DNA of 64,000 bases, taken from NCBI GenBank assembly GCA_934045075.1, contig OW203736.1:18798805-18862804 (forward strand), read 5' to 3'. This document shows, one piece after another, positions 1-10,091 of the stretch; positions within the stretch are counted from its first letter, which is position 1; every line of letters starts with the position of its first letter. The notes under the pieces were generated by a model. The model had not been told where the DNA came from. It saw only the letters and a program-made list of their open reading frames with translations, and did no database searches. The DNA is from Yponomeuta sedellus. Its lineage: Eukaryota > Arthropoda > Insecta > Lepidoptera > Yponomeutidae. The translations under genes were made by a program, and so were the position numbers.

Positions 1-1178
1 TATTTTTATTTTGGTAGTTTTTAGAAATAGTCTGATTATTTTCGGTATTGGGCATTATTCGCTTGTTAATATTACTCGATTTAAATTGTGAATACTTTTT
101 AATTTAAGCAAAAACACACTAGTACAAACAGTTGGTGAGATGTAGTTTCATAGAAAAATAAAACGTGTCCGCGCGTTTAACATTTTCTTTTGCTTCATTA
201 CTTCGTCGTTTGATTAAAGTATCGTGATTTCTTAATGTTATGCTAAATTTAATTGCATAAGACTACTGTTCTAATGATTAGTGTAATAACACTAGTAAAA
301 AAATTAATAAAAATCGATTGATAAACAAATGTATTTCCATCTTATTCACGTGTGTTACAAAAACTGTGTTGAATAGAAGCTTTTTTGGTAGACGTTATAG
401 CAACACCTCATATATTTTTTTCACAATGGCAACACTATAACTTTCAATAAGAAACGTCAGTGTGTTGTCAGACATCTTTTTTTTCAACCAGTAGCTCGTA
501 CTTGGTGTGTGTTATTTTTCGTCATTGGGTTTTAGCGACTTTTGGAAGTAATTTTGCAAGGTAAGTAATAATATTAAGTTGTTTTGTTATATATATAGTT
601 TAAAGAGATATTAAATACTCCTAAATAATGCAGTTTATTACGAACTTGCTTTGCAAGTAAAGATGCTACATGAATTTTAGGTTATGTTATTCACGAGTGT
701 TTGTTCACGTGTGTTGCGTGTGTTACGAAGTTGTGTGACGTAACACACGTGAAAAGTATAAAGCTTAGTTCACATTGCAATACTTAGGTATAGAAAAAAA
801 GACCATTATAAATAGAGTAGGTACCTTAAATATTCACAACCACATAAGGAGAGCATACTTTTTAACAGACTAAGGGCCTGTTTCACTGCTTGTTGCTTTC
901 AGTTAAAATATATCTGCCAGCTAAATATATCAGATTTTTGCCAAAAAAGGAGGAGGTTCTCAATGCAACTGATATTTTTTTTATTTTCTTTTGTATGTAT
1001 GTTACGTGATTTGTCCATATTCTGTAGACCGATTTCAAAAATACTTTTTTGGAGAATTTCAATAAGTTTGTATATAAATTTATTGTATAAAGTTCGTTAT
1101 TTTTGGGTTTTAAAACCCAAAAATAACGTTTAATGTACAACAAAAATTAAAATGTATTTATTTATGTTAATTTTACAG
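1..1178 (+). other. non-coding region upstream of the first transposase-like gene
   Basis: AT-rich sequence without a convincing coding region. A splice donor-like GTAAGT lies at 561 and a pyrimidine-rich acceptor ending TTTTACAG at 1178, directly before the ATG of the next gene. This suggests an untranslated first exon ending at 560 and an intron from 561 to 1178. Several copies of CACGTGTGTTAC-like sequence (around 346, 700 and 735) partly form inverted repeats and may belong to the same mobile element. No terminal repeat could be defined. Confidence 0.35.
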
Positions 1179-2970
1179 ATGCTACTAACACCTGCCGAAA
1201 GGCGGAAACTCTATCGAGAACGGATGAAAGAAGTAAATCCTGAAAAATTTAAATCGCAGCAAAAACAAAATGCAGAAAGAACAAAAAGAAATAGAAAAAG
1301 AATAGCAGAATATCCTTCATCTGATCAAGAAATCATAAGAAAGCAGTGGAGAGAGAGGAAGAAGAAAAGTAAGGAAGAACCTAAGCCTGAAGTAGTGCCT
1401 CTAAAGGCACAAGAAGGACATGGACAAATTTTAAAACAGAAGAAGAATTATAATAGAAGGGTCATTTACAGACTGAAAAATGAAAACACAAAACTAGACG
1501 AGGAATTAAAAAAACATAAAAAGTCATTGAAAAAACTGACACAAAGATTAAACCGTTCAATAGAAAAAAATAAAAAGTTACTAGAAATTATTGAAGATAA
1601 TAACCAAATGATTCGTAGCCTTAAAGACAGGTCAAGCCCAATTGCCAAAAAAGAAGAAGCCCTTGATGAAATGACCCCCGTTTCGAAAACGTGCGCATAC
1701 ATTGACCAACATTTACCTGATATTCGACCTGAAGAAAGAGAAAGCGTCAAAAAAGTTTTGCTAGAACATAATGTAATAGTGGACACTATAAAAGACAGCT
1801 ATAAAAGTAAAAACACTCAAGAAAAACGATTAATGAAAGATATTTTTACCAAAAGTGATAACATTAAAAAATACAGCATGAAAACTAAGATGGCTGCCTA
1901 TTTAGGCCTTAAAGGAAAAATTCGTCATACTAAAAAGAAAAATAAAAGCCCCATAATACAGACACAGTTAACAAACTTTTATGAAAGGGATGATGTGAGC
2001 AGGATGACAGCAGGGAAAAACGAAGTAAAGACACAAAAAAAACAAAGAAGATATTTGCTTGGCACTCTACATAAACTATATCAGAAATATAAAGAAGAAG
2101 GAGGAAAATTATCATTTACAACTTTCAAAAGGTACAGGCCCTTTTATGTACTACCACCAAAAGCCGAGAAAGGTGAAACATGCGCTTGCAAGAGGCACGA
2201 AAATTTGCATATGAAAGCCACGTCATTGAAGTCACTTGGATTAATAGCATCAACAGATCTTGATGAGTTAATGAGTATGATTGTATGCTCTTCAAAATCA
2301 AAGGAATGTGCTTACGGAGACTGTGATGTTTGCAAAAACAAACGTATTGATTTTTCTTTCGGTGAAAAAGATGTAAATTATAATGTTTCATGGGATGAAT
2401 GGGTTTTGAAATCTCATGAATACAAACCAAAAAAAAATTGCGAAGTGACAAAGACTACGAAAAAAAACGACATAGAAAAAAAAACTGGTTCCCTAAAAAT
2501 GCTCCTAGATGCCTTTCAAAAAGAACTGCAAAATTTCAAAATCCATTCCTACAATATCGTGCATCAGTACAAACAATATCGGCAATGCATAGAAAATTTA
2601 GATGACCGTACCGTCGTTGTACACATCGATTTTTCGGAAAATTATTCTTGCAAATTAGCCACTGAAATACAAGCCATGCATTTTGATGGGTCCAGACAAC
2701 AGATCAGTCTCCACACTGGGGTCTTATATACCGATAAAAGTCATCAATCTTTTGCAAGTTTAAGTCCAAACAAAGACCACGGACCAGATGCCATTTGGGG
2801 ACATCTCTTACCTGTGCTTAAAATTATCAAGGAGAAATTACCCAAAGTAGACGGTATTCATTTCTATTCTGATGGCCCAACTGTACAATATCGTCAGAAG
2901 AAAAACTTTTATTATTTCGCAAAATTGACGAAAGAATTAGGCTTTCCATTTTCCACGTGGAACTTTAGCC
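1179..2970 (+). pseudogene. unclassified DDE-transposase-like protein, C-terminally truncated
   Basis: An open frame starts at the ATG just after a splice acceptor. The first 120 residues or so are very basic, followed by a coiled-coil-like stretch (LKNENTKLDEELKKHKKSLK) and a cysteine-rich segment (CACKRHENLH, later CAYGDCDVCKNK). The C-terminal part has two aspartate motifs resembling an RNase H-fold transposase: VHIDFSENYS and HFYSDGPTVQYR. I do not recognise the family with certainty. Homology to the transposase-like protein stops around NFS at about 2970, where BEL/Pao integrase sequence begins; the frame runs into that sequence and stops at 2984. The third catalytic residue and C-terminus are therefore missing. 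A cysteine-rich DNA-binding protein of another transposon class is an alternative. Confidence 0.5.
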
Positions 2971-3880
2971 CCCTTGCCGTATAGGTTCACTAAAACCTTT
3001 CGGCTGTGCCGCTATCGACTTCGGCGGCCCATTCGACATCGCTCTCGGTCGAGGCCGCGGTGTGCGCACATACAAGGCCTACATATGCGTTTTTGTTTGT
3101 GCGAGCACCAAGGCAATCCACATAGAATTAGCTTCAGAGCTGTCTACGGAGGCATTCCTGGCAGCCTTAAAACGATTTATCGCTCGTCGTGGGCGTTGCA
3201 GTCGATTGATATCGGACCAAGGCCGTAATTTCGTTGGGGCCAGTAATTATCTCGCTTCGCTCATGAAGAATGCGTCCGAACAAGAGGAGATACACTTCTC
3301 GTTTAGCCCTCCAGGCAGTCCTCACTTCAACGGTTTAGCAGAAGCCGGCATTAAATCGGTTAAGACGCACCTCTCGCGAGTTATAGGGTCACAGCGCCTT
3401 ACATATGAAGAGTTCCAGACAGTCCTTGTGCAGATCGAGGCCATGCTGAACTCCCGGCCTCTTATGACTCTAAGCTCGGATGCAGGAGATCTTGCAGCAT
3501 TGACACCTGGTCATTTCCTTACGCTGGAGCCCCTTTCGGCTTTGCCGGAGGAAAATTTCTCGGAACAAATCGTTAGTCCGTTGCACCGCTGGAAATTACT
3601 TCAGAAATTGCATCAGGACTTCTGGAAACGCTGGCAAGCTGAATATATTCACACTCTACAGCAGAGGACCAAATGGAATAAGGAGCATCCAAACCTGTGT
3701 GAAGGCACTCTGGTCCTCATTGTGGATGAACAAACTGGTCCACTGAAATGGAGAATGGGTCGCATTGAGACTCTGCATCCAGGTGCGAATGGTATCTGTC
3801 GCGTGGTGACAGTCAGGACAGCTACTGGACGTTATCAGCGGCCAGTGGTCAAGCTGTGTCCCTTGCCTCTACAGCTATAG
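2971..3880 (+). pseudogene. BEL/Pao retrotransposon integrase C-terminal fragment
   Basis: The frame ending at 3880 carries the second half of a BEL/Pao polyprotein. The integrase core shows an aspartate in the AIDFGGPFD region near 3020, LISDQGRNF, and a catalytic glutamate in GLAEAGIKSVK. After it comes a DUF5641-like C-terminal domain (VLIVDEQTGPLKWRMGRI). No gag, protease or reverse transcriptase precedes it: sequence upstream of about 2970 belongs to a different transposase-like gene. The coding part can be read in one frame from about 2981 to the TAG at 3878-3880, so the fragment itself is not decayed. It is 5'-truncated and cannot act alone. Function in a complete element would be insertion of reverse-transcribed DNA in the nucleus. 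Confidence 0.85.
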
Positions 3881-3972
3881 TTAAGTTGATTTTCGTTTTA
3901 TTAAATAGTTTATGTATTTGTATTTCCCTATGTATATTTCTCGTAAATACTGTCGCATTTAGGTGGGCGGAA

Positions 3973-4690
3973 TGTTCGCATTTACCATCAATTTCCAGTA
4001 ATGTTCACACTGTACGGAAACTCCAGTGTGGTGTGAACACACCTTTTGCATTTTTTCGTGTGTTCACACCATGCTGCTTCCCCCACTACTACATACATTT
4101 TCGGACCCCCAATTCAAACAAATAACTGAAAGAAAGTTCGTTGAACTAGTTGTTGGCATAACACTGTCGTCGCGGTACACATATACTTTTCGGCCACCAC
4201 GTAGAAGTCGCCATTACGTCGATACTTCGCGTTATCGTTTTCGCGCTCCTCTATTCAAGTACCTAGTCCCAGCATAGCAAACAAATCCTAAGGAGGCTGA
4301 AAGGCGATCCAGGTTCCAGTCGTCGTCAGGTCAGATCTAGCTATTGACGGTGGGCGGTCGTGAAAGGTGATTCGTCGGAGATCTTGAAGCGGCCCCTACT
4401 AGAGGTACGCTAGCCTCTGGCCCTCCTCGCACCATGGGTCTGGTAAGTCTTTCTGCCTTATCCTACGTCCCACTTTTGAACGTTCAGGACGATCGCAACA
4501 CATATTTCGTCACAATACAGTCCACTTCACAGCCACAGAATCCCTTTAACCAAAACAAGAGTTCATACAACGATTACGACAACTACCAAAGCAAACGTCA
4601 CTCACCACACAGACCTTACATACGTCAACATTCAAACATTGGTAATGTGTAGTAGTGATGAGAATTTGCAAGCGCAGCACGAGCACAGGT
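3973..4690 (+). repeat. candidate 3' LTR of the BEL/Pao fragment
   Basis: A short purine-rich tract (AGGTGGGCGGAA, 3961-3972) follows the integrase stop and precedes TGTTCGCATTT, which fits a polypurine tract and the TG start of an LTR. No second LTR is in the window to fix the right end, so the end coordinate is a guess. A donor-like GGTAAGT follows an ATG near 4434, consistent with a spliced leader in an LTR. Confidence 0.3.
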
Positions 4691-4802
4691 GAGGATTGTT
4701 TGTTAGCCGGCTATCGCATTGCACGGTTTCGCGATAAAATGCAAACTAATCAAAACACATTAATCTTCTTGTGCGACTGAGAACAACACAAATACCGTTG
4801 AC

Positions 4803-5020
4803 TGCCTGGATGGTCTAGCGGTATCAAGTTAGACTACCAAACCAGAGGTCGTAGGTTAGATTCCTATCGGAGGCCGTCATAATTTCATTTGTACAAATGA
4901 TCTCAGTCTGGGTGTTTTTCCATGTTTATCCTTGTCTGGTTACCATAGCACAGGGTATCCTAGTTTGGGACCAGATCAAGTGATTGTGATGTGTGAAAGT
5001 TATTATTATTATTCCTTAAC
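4803..5020 (+). repeat. tRNA-derived SINE, Lepidoptera type
   Basis: The 5' part has RNA polymerase III-type box A (TGGTCTAGCGG, from about 4811) and box B (GTAGGTTAGATTCC, from about 4851) sequences. A non-tRNA body follows, containing GTCTGGTTACCATAGCACAG and TTTGGGACCAGATC, and the element ends in a TTATTATTATTATT tail. Head, body and simple-repeat tail in this order define a tRNA-derived SINE. The body resembles retroposons I know from moths and butterflies. It is not a functional tRNA gene because no acceptor stem pairs. Confidence 0.7.
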
Positions 5021-5510
5021 ATTTGAAGCATTATGGTTTATGACAAAATGGTTCATTATTACTTGTTAGTGATTGTAGTGCTCTATGGTACTGTGGTGTG
5101 GTGATGCGACTTTTCGCTGACTCGCACATATAGGCAGTTCTCGATAAATACGGTACAAATCGTCTCGTATATCATGTTAGGACGTGAGTAGTGTAGATGT
5201 GAGAAGCGCTGATTAATTGCTGATGAAAATGTCTAGTCCGGAGTAGGTGTGATCGTTGCAAAGACGAACCGTTTTATAAGACCGTTTTCTGTTCCGCGAC
5301 GATAGGACCGTTTTACGTTTCATTCTAAAGCAGTGCCAGCGACACTAAAGCAGTGCCAGCGTTTGTTCGTCGCGAGACCAGTCCTTAGATTGTTTGACGC
5401 GGATATGTCCTTTAGTGCTATATTAATAGAGCCTAGAACGTAATGAGATCATTGCGACGTCGTCGTCGGCTCCTTGCTCGTTCCGTTCGTTTTGGTCTGT
5501 GATACAATAA
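5021..5510. other. gene-free stretch left of the Gypsy element
   Basis: I see no gene here. A 17-bp unit (CTAAAGCAGTGCCAGCG) occurs twice with a 20-bp period at 5325-5341 and 5345-5361. GACCGTTTT-like words repeat nearby. Similar words (GGACCGTTT, CTTGCTCGTTC) recur just right of the Gypsy element near 10190-10240, suggesting one older repeat split by the insertion. The 5-bp target duplication of the Gypsy element, AGTAA, is at 5511-5515. Confidence 0.4.
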
Positions 5511-5515
5511 AGTAA

Positions 5516-5615
5516 TGAGGTATTTAGTGCCAAATGAAACGCGCGCTATCGTCGGTAGATAGTTTATTACTGATTGGCCGAAAGTACCGCTCTGTGGCGG
5601 TGCGCATACATCACA
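5516..5615 (-). repeat. Gypsy 3' LTR (100 bp)
   Basis: It is identical to 9987-10086, starts TGAGGTATTT and ends CATACATCACA on the plus strand. The target-site copy AGTAA precedes it and the polypurine tract follows it. At 100 bp it is very short for a Gypsy LTR. Confidence 0.92.
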
Positions 5616-5710
5616 CTCCTTCCGCCCTAATTTGCAAACCTGGGGGAAGACACAGTGCTTGATAATTTCAAATCAAAGGACACAATGCAACTTACTTATT
5701 ATACACTTAA

Positions 5711-5757
5711 CTAACAATACGTTAACTATAACTAACAATACGTTAACTATAACTAAC
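5711..5757. repeat. 21-bp tandem repeat in the Gypsy 3' untranslated region
   Basis: Two full copies of CTAACAATACGTTAACTATAA and a partial third lie between the integrase stop codon and the 3' LTR. No function can be read from the sequence. Confidence 0.8.
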
Positions 5758-5789
5758 TACGGTACTAGACTACTAACTACATGAACTAA

Positions 5790-7019
5790 CTATTCCTTAT
5801 AGTTTACATATTTACGAGGCCTCAAGTCATAACGAGTGACTGCGAGGGTGGACAATGGGTTTGTGCTGTACTGTTCTGAAGCTAGTCCATGTTGTTCACC
5901 CTCGCACCCTAACTCATCACCTCCCGCCTGACCATCCTGAGCGTCCAAAAATGGCTCTTCCGATCCGTTATCGGTGAAGTTATCGCGCACACCTTGTATA
6001 GCTTCGTTTACTCTTTGTTGTGATAATGCGTCATTGATAAGCGGTGCGGTCTCAGCGCTAGGCGTGTCGCACGAAGACAGGTTTGGTGAGGGGGGCGGGA
6101 CGGGAGGTATCAGCTGCGCGCGCGCGGCAGCGGCCGGCGGCGGCGGCGGCGGCGCGCTCGCATTTTGTCGAGACTGAGTACACTGCATCCTTGTTCCAGT
6201 AAATCTTATTAACTGATCTATGTGCCTGTTCACAAAGGCGTTGTATTTATCTGCATAAACCAAATACATCCTTTGTCCTATTATTTTTGTTACAACTCCT
6301 ACAGTCCAGATCGGTTTTCTAGCGACAAACCACCTTAGCCATACTTTGTCACCAATATTAAATCTCCTAGTTTTTGTTTTTTCAGAAGTTTTTTTTATGG
6401 TTTCGGTTTTTGAGGATGGTATCACTAAATCAAGTTTACATCGCAAGTCACGCCCATACATCAATTTTGCCGGTGTGGTGCCTGTGGAGCAGTGTATGCT
6501 GTTTCGGTAATGAAATAGGTAACTCAAAAGTGACTCATCGACATTTTGTAGTGTGGCCTGACTGAGAATGCATTTTAACATCTTCTTGCAAGTCCTGACT
6601 GAGTTCTCAGCCTGGCCATTGCTGGCTGGATGATATATGGGTGATGTGACGTGTTCAATACCGTTAGAAACACAAAACTGGTTAAACTCTGACGTTTTAA
6701 TTTTTGTGTCATTGTCTGAACAAATTACCTTAACTAAACCGTACCTAGAAAATAGGTATTTTAACTTGTTAATCAGGGCCTGTGTAGACGTTCCGCTGCT
6801 CATATGGAAGCACTCGAGCCACTTGCTGTAAGCATCTATGACAACCAAGTACACTCTATTTCCTACTGTCATATAGTCAATATGAATCCGCCACCACGGC
6901 TCGGGTGGGCGTGGCCAGGGCGCCGGCGGCGCGCGCGGCGGCGCGGGCCGGAGTGCGCTGCACGTGCTGCACGTGCCTACACACCGTTCGACGTCTGCCC
7001 GTCTATCCCGGGCCACCAC
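5790..7019 (-). pseudogene. Gypsy integrase, frameshifted away from the polyprotein
   Basis: This frame contains the second half of the zinc-binding HHCC module (CVGTCSTC) and a complete catalytic core: an aspartate in RIHIDYMTVG, an aspartate in VICSDNDTK and a glutamate in SNGQAENSV. A basic C-terminal domain follows. The histidine half of the zinc module (KGHFGIV, then WWPGID) lies at the end of the upstream frame, so the reading frame changes between about 7019 and 6977, inside the integrase. The C-terminus has a proline and alanine stretch encoded by GC-rich repeats (around 6070-6180). Gypsy elements normally have no recoding site within integrase, so a mutation or an assembly error is more likely than programmed frameshifting. 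Confidence 0.85.
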
Positions 7020-9958
7020 ATTCTGCTTCGCGCTGTTCCTTTTGTTTTGACAATGCCAAAGTGGCCCTTGTGTAGTTCTATTAAAAGACGATCTCGGAGA
7101 GACTTCGGTATGACTACCCTATGGCCGCGCATTAAGCAACCTTGCTCGACTTCTAAGTCCGATTTGCAACGAAAATAGGGTTGTATGGAAGCACAAGTTA
7201 CTTTCTTCGGCCAACCGTTCTGCATGTACTTCCTAACTGTTTGCAACGTGCGATCAGTTAAAGTGGCTGCCCTAACGTCTTCGACTGTTATGGGTAACGT
7301 GGTGTCGTTGAGGAAATGAGCAAAAACGACGTCTTCGTCGTCGTTTTCCGGCTCCATGTGACATAGCGGCAATGGCGCTCGAGAAAAATAGTCAGCTATC
7401 ACGTTTTTCTCCGAGGGGGTATATTGTATAATATAATTATACGCCGATAGGTAAATAGCGTACCGCTGTAGTCGCGACGCTGCCATCACTGAGATGCCAT
7501 TTTTCTTACCAAAAATAGCTAATAGGGGCTTATGGTCAGTTTTTAAAACAAACGGAACATCTCGGCCAAACAAATATTGATGGAAATACTTCACACCAAA
7601 AACTATAGCCAATGCTTCCTTTTGTATCTGGCTATAGTTTCTCTCACTCGTCGAGAGGGACCTAGAGGCAAATGCTAAAGGGCGTTCGTGTCCTTCGGGG
7701 CCCTGTTCCAATGTCGCCCCCAGCCCGCCGGGCCCAGCGTCAACGCTCAGCACGAGGCGCGCCTCAGGGTCAAAGTGTGCCAGCACACGATCTGAGGCTA
7801 GTTCCCTCGTTATCTCATCGAACGCTGATTCCTGTCGAGCGCCCCATTCCCAGTCTGCATCATCTCGAAGCAATTCGTTTAAAGGGTTCAAAATCGTGGA
7901 TGCATTGGGAATGAACTTCCGATAATAGTTCACCATGCCCAAGAAACGTTTCACTTCCCTTACATTTGTGGGCCGCGGCGATTTGCATATAGCTTCAACC
8001 TTTTTCGAACAGGTTCTTAGGCCATGCTTATCGATGACGTATCCTAAATAGGTGACGCTATCGCGAAAAAATTCACATTTTTTCTTTTGTAATCTGAGAC
8101 CTGCCTCTTGCAATCTCTGTAGGACCCTTTCTAGTCTTTCTAAATGGATATCTTTCGTTGGACCTGTGACACAAATATCGTCCAACCATACCACGCAACC
8201 TTCTATACCTACAAGTAGGGTTTCTATAGCACGCTGGAAAATTGCTGGCGCGTTAGCCAGGCCGAAGACCAGTCTCGTATATTTAAATAACCCTTTACTA
8301 GTGCTAATCGTAGTCAGGTCTTGCGACCCATCTTCTTCACTAAGTTCCAGCTGATTGTATGCCATCGAAAGATCAATCTTAGAGTAATGTTCACCTCCTC
8401 TAAGTTTAGCAAACACCTCTTCAATACGCGGCATGGGGTATCGTTCTATTTCAATGTTTTTATTGACTGTCAAAGCGTAGTCTCCACATATTCTTATGTT
8501 TCCGTCGGCCTTCAACGCGGGTACAATAGGTGTACCGTACTCAGAATATGTGGTAGGTACTATGACCCCTAATTTCACTAGACGCTCTAATTCGTTCTCG
8601 ACTTTGTCTTGAAGAGCAAAAGGTACAGGTCTAGGTTTAAAAAATTTCGGTAGTGCACCCATTTTCACCTTTAAGTGGACTTTAAACTTATTAAATCGCC
8701 CTAGTTCGTCCTTCCATAAGTCAGCAAAACGTCGTAACAAGTCACCTATCTCATTATCTGAACTGTGTATGTTGTTTAGTGAAGTGAATGCTATATTGAA
8801 CGCAGACATAAAATCTCGCCCTAATAAAGGCGGGCCACCATTCTTTACAACATAGATTTTCAAGTGGCTCGTCTTGTTTTCGTACTTGACGGTAGCTGTA
8901 AAATACCCAATCGGCTTGATTTTATGTCCGGTATAAAAACATAACTTAAAATTACATTGTGATAACTTATATTTAGAGAAAAGCTGTAACCATAGTTGCT
9001 CAGAACAGACTGATATCCCTGAACCTGAATCAATTTCCATAGTTATTGTCTGGTCGTTGATTAAAACATTGATTTTACATGGATTATTTTCAACATACCT
9101 CATGTTAAACATCTTGCATTCGTCGCAATCGCTATCAGAACCAGAATCGTTCTGATCAGCCTCGACCGGAGTAATGTTATTTATCCGCGATTTACACTTC
9201 TTTGCACTGCACACCTTTTTAAGATGACCTTTTTTCCCACAACACTGACACTTGTAGTTCTTGTAGCGACATGAAACTGCCTCGTGACTCTTCAAGCCAC
9301 ATATCTCGCAGCCGTTTCGCGAGCCGTCGCGTGCTGCTGAGGACTGCGAAGGTCCCGGTCGCGCCCGGCCGCCCCTACTACTACTACTCATCCGAAAAAC
9401 AGGTTCCTCCTTGACGTGTATTCCTTCTCCCCCTGCTGCAGCTGATTTGGCCATCCTCACGCATGCCGATTGCTGCGCCACTTCCAATGCTTTCGCCACC
9501 GTCAGGGTTTTTTCGTCTTGTTCGAACAGTTTGTTCCGCTCTGGTCCGTCTGGCAGCCCCAAGATAAAACGGTCACGCAGTACCGTATCCAGAGCAGCTC
9601 CAAAGTCACAGAAGACGGCTAGGCCTCTGAGTCGCACCAGCCACTCCTCCATAGTTTCACCCACTCCTTTTGTGGCCGCATAGAACCTGGCTCGATCAGC
9701 GAACGTGGACCTCTTAGGGGAAAAATGCGTATTCAAGGCGGTAACCAGCTCCTCGAAGGTTAAGGTTTCAATGCTGCGCGGGTGTACGAGATTTATTGCT
9801 AGGCGGTAGGCATCCTCCGACAAATACGTTAGTAAAACGCTATTCTTATTTTCCGTGATTTTGTTTACTTTGATAAAGTTATTCAAACGGTCCCGGAAGA
9901 TATCCCACGCATGCACTTTGTAGTCGAAACATGTTAAATTGCCGAGATACGTAGACAT
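6977..9958 (-). CDS. Gypsy Gag-protease-reverse transcriptase-RNase H polyprotein
   Basis: One frame of 993 residues starts at the ATG 28 bp inside the 5' LTR. The N-terminal 190 residues are Gag-like. Two zinc knuckle-like motifs follow (CEICGLKSHEAVSC and CQCCGKKGHLKKVC). An aspartic protease motif (EIDSGSGISV) comes next, then reverse transcriptase with the active-site segment VVWLDDICV, and RNase H (LSVDAGPGGLGA, with LKTDHKPL further on). The end holds the start of the integrase zinc module before the frame is lost at 6977. Gag and Pol share one frame, as in K02A2.6-type Gypsy elements. The product would package and reverse-transcribe the element's RNA in cytoplasmic particles. Confidence 0.9.
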   Translation of the reverse strand: MSTYLGNLTCFDYKVHAWDIFRDRLNNFIKVNKITENKNSVLLTYLSEDAYRLAINLVHPRSIETLTFEELVTALNTHFSPKRSTFADRARFYAATKGVGETMEEWLVRLRGLAVFCDFGAALDTVLRDRFILGLPDGPERNKLFEQDEKTLTVAKALEVAQQSACVRMAKSAAAGGEGIHVKEEPVFRMSSSSRGGRARPGPSQSSAARDGSRNGCEICGLKSHEAVSCRYKNYKCQCCGKKGHLKKVCSAKKCKSRINNITPVEADQNDSGSDSDCDECKMFNMRYVENNPCKINVLINDQTITMEIDSGSGISVCSEQLWLQLFSKYKLSQCNFKLCFYTGHKIKPIGYFTATVKYENKTSHLKIYVVKNGGPPLLGRDFMSAFNIAFTSLNNIHSSDNEIGDLLRRFADLWKDELGRFNKFKVHLKVKMGALPKFFKPRPVPFALQDKVENELERLVKLGVIVPTTYSEYGTPIVPALKADGNIRICGDYALTVNKNIEIERYPMPRIEEVFAKLRGGEHYSKIDLSMAYNQLELSEEDGSQDLTTISTSKGLFKYTRLVFGLANAPAIFQRAIETLLVGIEGCVVWLDDICVTGPTKDIHLERLERVLQRLQEAGLRLQKKKCEFFRDSVTYLGYVIDKHGLRTCSKKVEAICKSPRPTNVREVKRFLGMVNYYRKFIPNASTILNPLNELLRDDADWEWGARQESAFDEITRELASDRVLAHFDPEARLVLSVDAGPGGLGATLEQGPEGHERPLAFASRSLSTSERNYSQIQKEALAIVFGVKYFHQYLFGRDVPFVLKTDHKPLLAIFGKKNGISVMAASRLQRYAIYLSAYNYIIQYTPSEKNVIADYFSRAPLPLCHMEPENDDEDVVFAHFLNDTTLPITVEDVRAATLTDRTLQTVRKYMQNGWPKKVTCASIQPYFRCKSDLEVEQGCLMRGHRVVIPKSLRDRLLIELHKGHFGIVKTKGTARSRMWWPGIDGQTSNGV

Positions 9959-9986
9959 TATTAAAATTCACCAGCCTCGTCGTCAC

Positions 9987-10086
9987 TGAGGTATTTAGTG
10001 CCAAATGAAACGCGCGCTATCGTCGGTAGATAGTTTATTACTGATTGGCCGAAAGTACCGCTCTGTGGCGGTGCGCATACATCACA
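9987..10086 (-). repeat. Gypsy 5' LTR (100 bp)
   Basis: It is base-for-base identical to the LTR at 5516-5615 and is followed on the plus strand by the second AGTAA target copy (10087-10091). Only 28 bp separate it from the Gag start codon. Confidence 0.92.
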
Positions 10087-10091
10087 AGTAA

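Larger units (their letters stand above)
5516..10086 (-). mobile_element. Ty3/Gypsy LTR retrotransposon, nearly intact, minus strand
   Basis: The element runs from its 3' LTR (5516-5615) to its 5' LTR (9987-10086). Both LTRs are TG...CA and identical over 100 bp. A 5-bp direct repeat AGTAA flanks the insertion at 5511-5515 and 10087-10091. Immediately inside the 3' LTR lies a polypurine tract (GGGCGGAAGGAG on the minus strand). The interior codes for Gag, protease, reverse transcriptase, RNase H and integrase in Gypsy order. Identical LTRs point to recent insertion. A frameshift in the integrase zinc-binding region separates the last domain from the rest. Total length is about 4.57 kb. The primer-binding site next to the 5' LTR could not be matched to a tRNA by eye. 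Confidence 0.92.

Noticed and set aside
5974..7178. Plus-strand frames rich in glycine, alanine and arginine across the Gypsy integrase
   Set aside because: They are antisense shadows of GC-rich integrase coding sequence.
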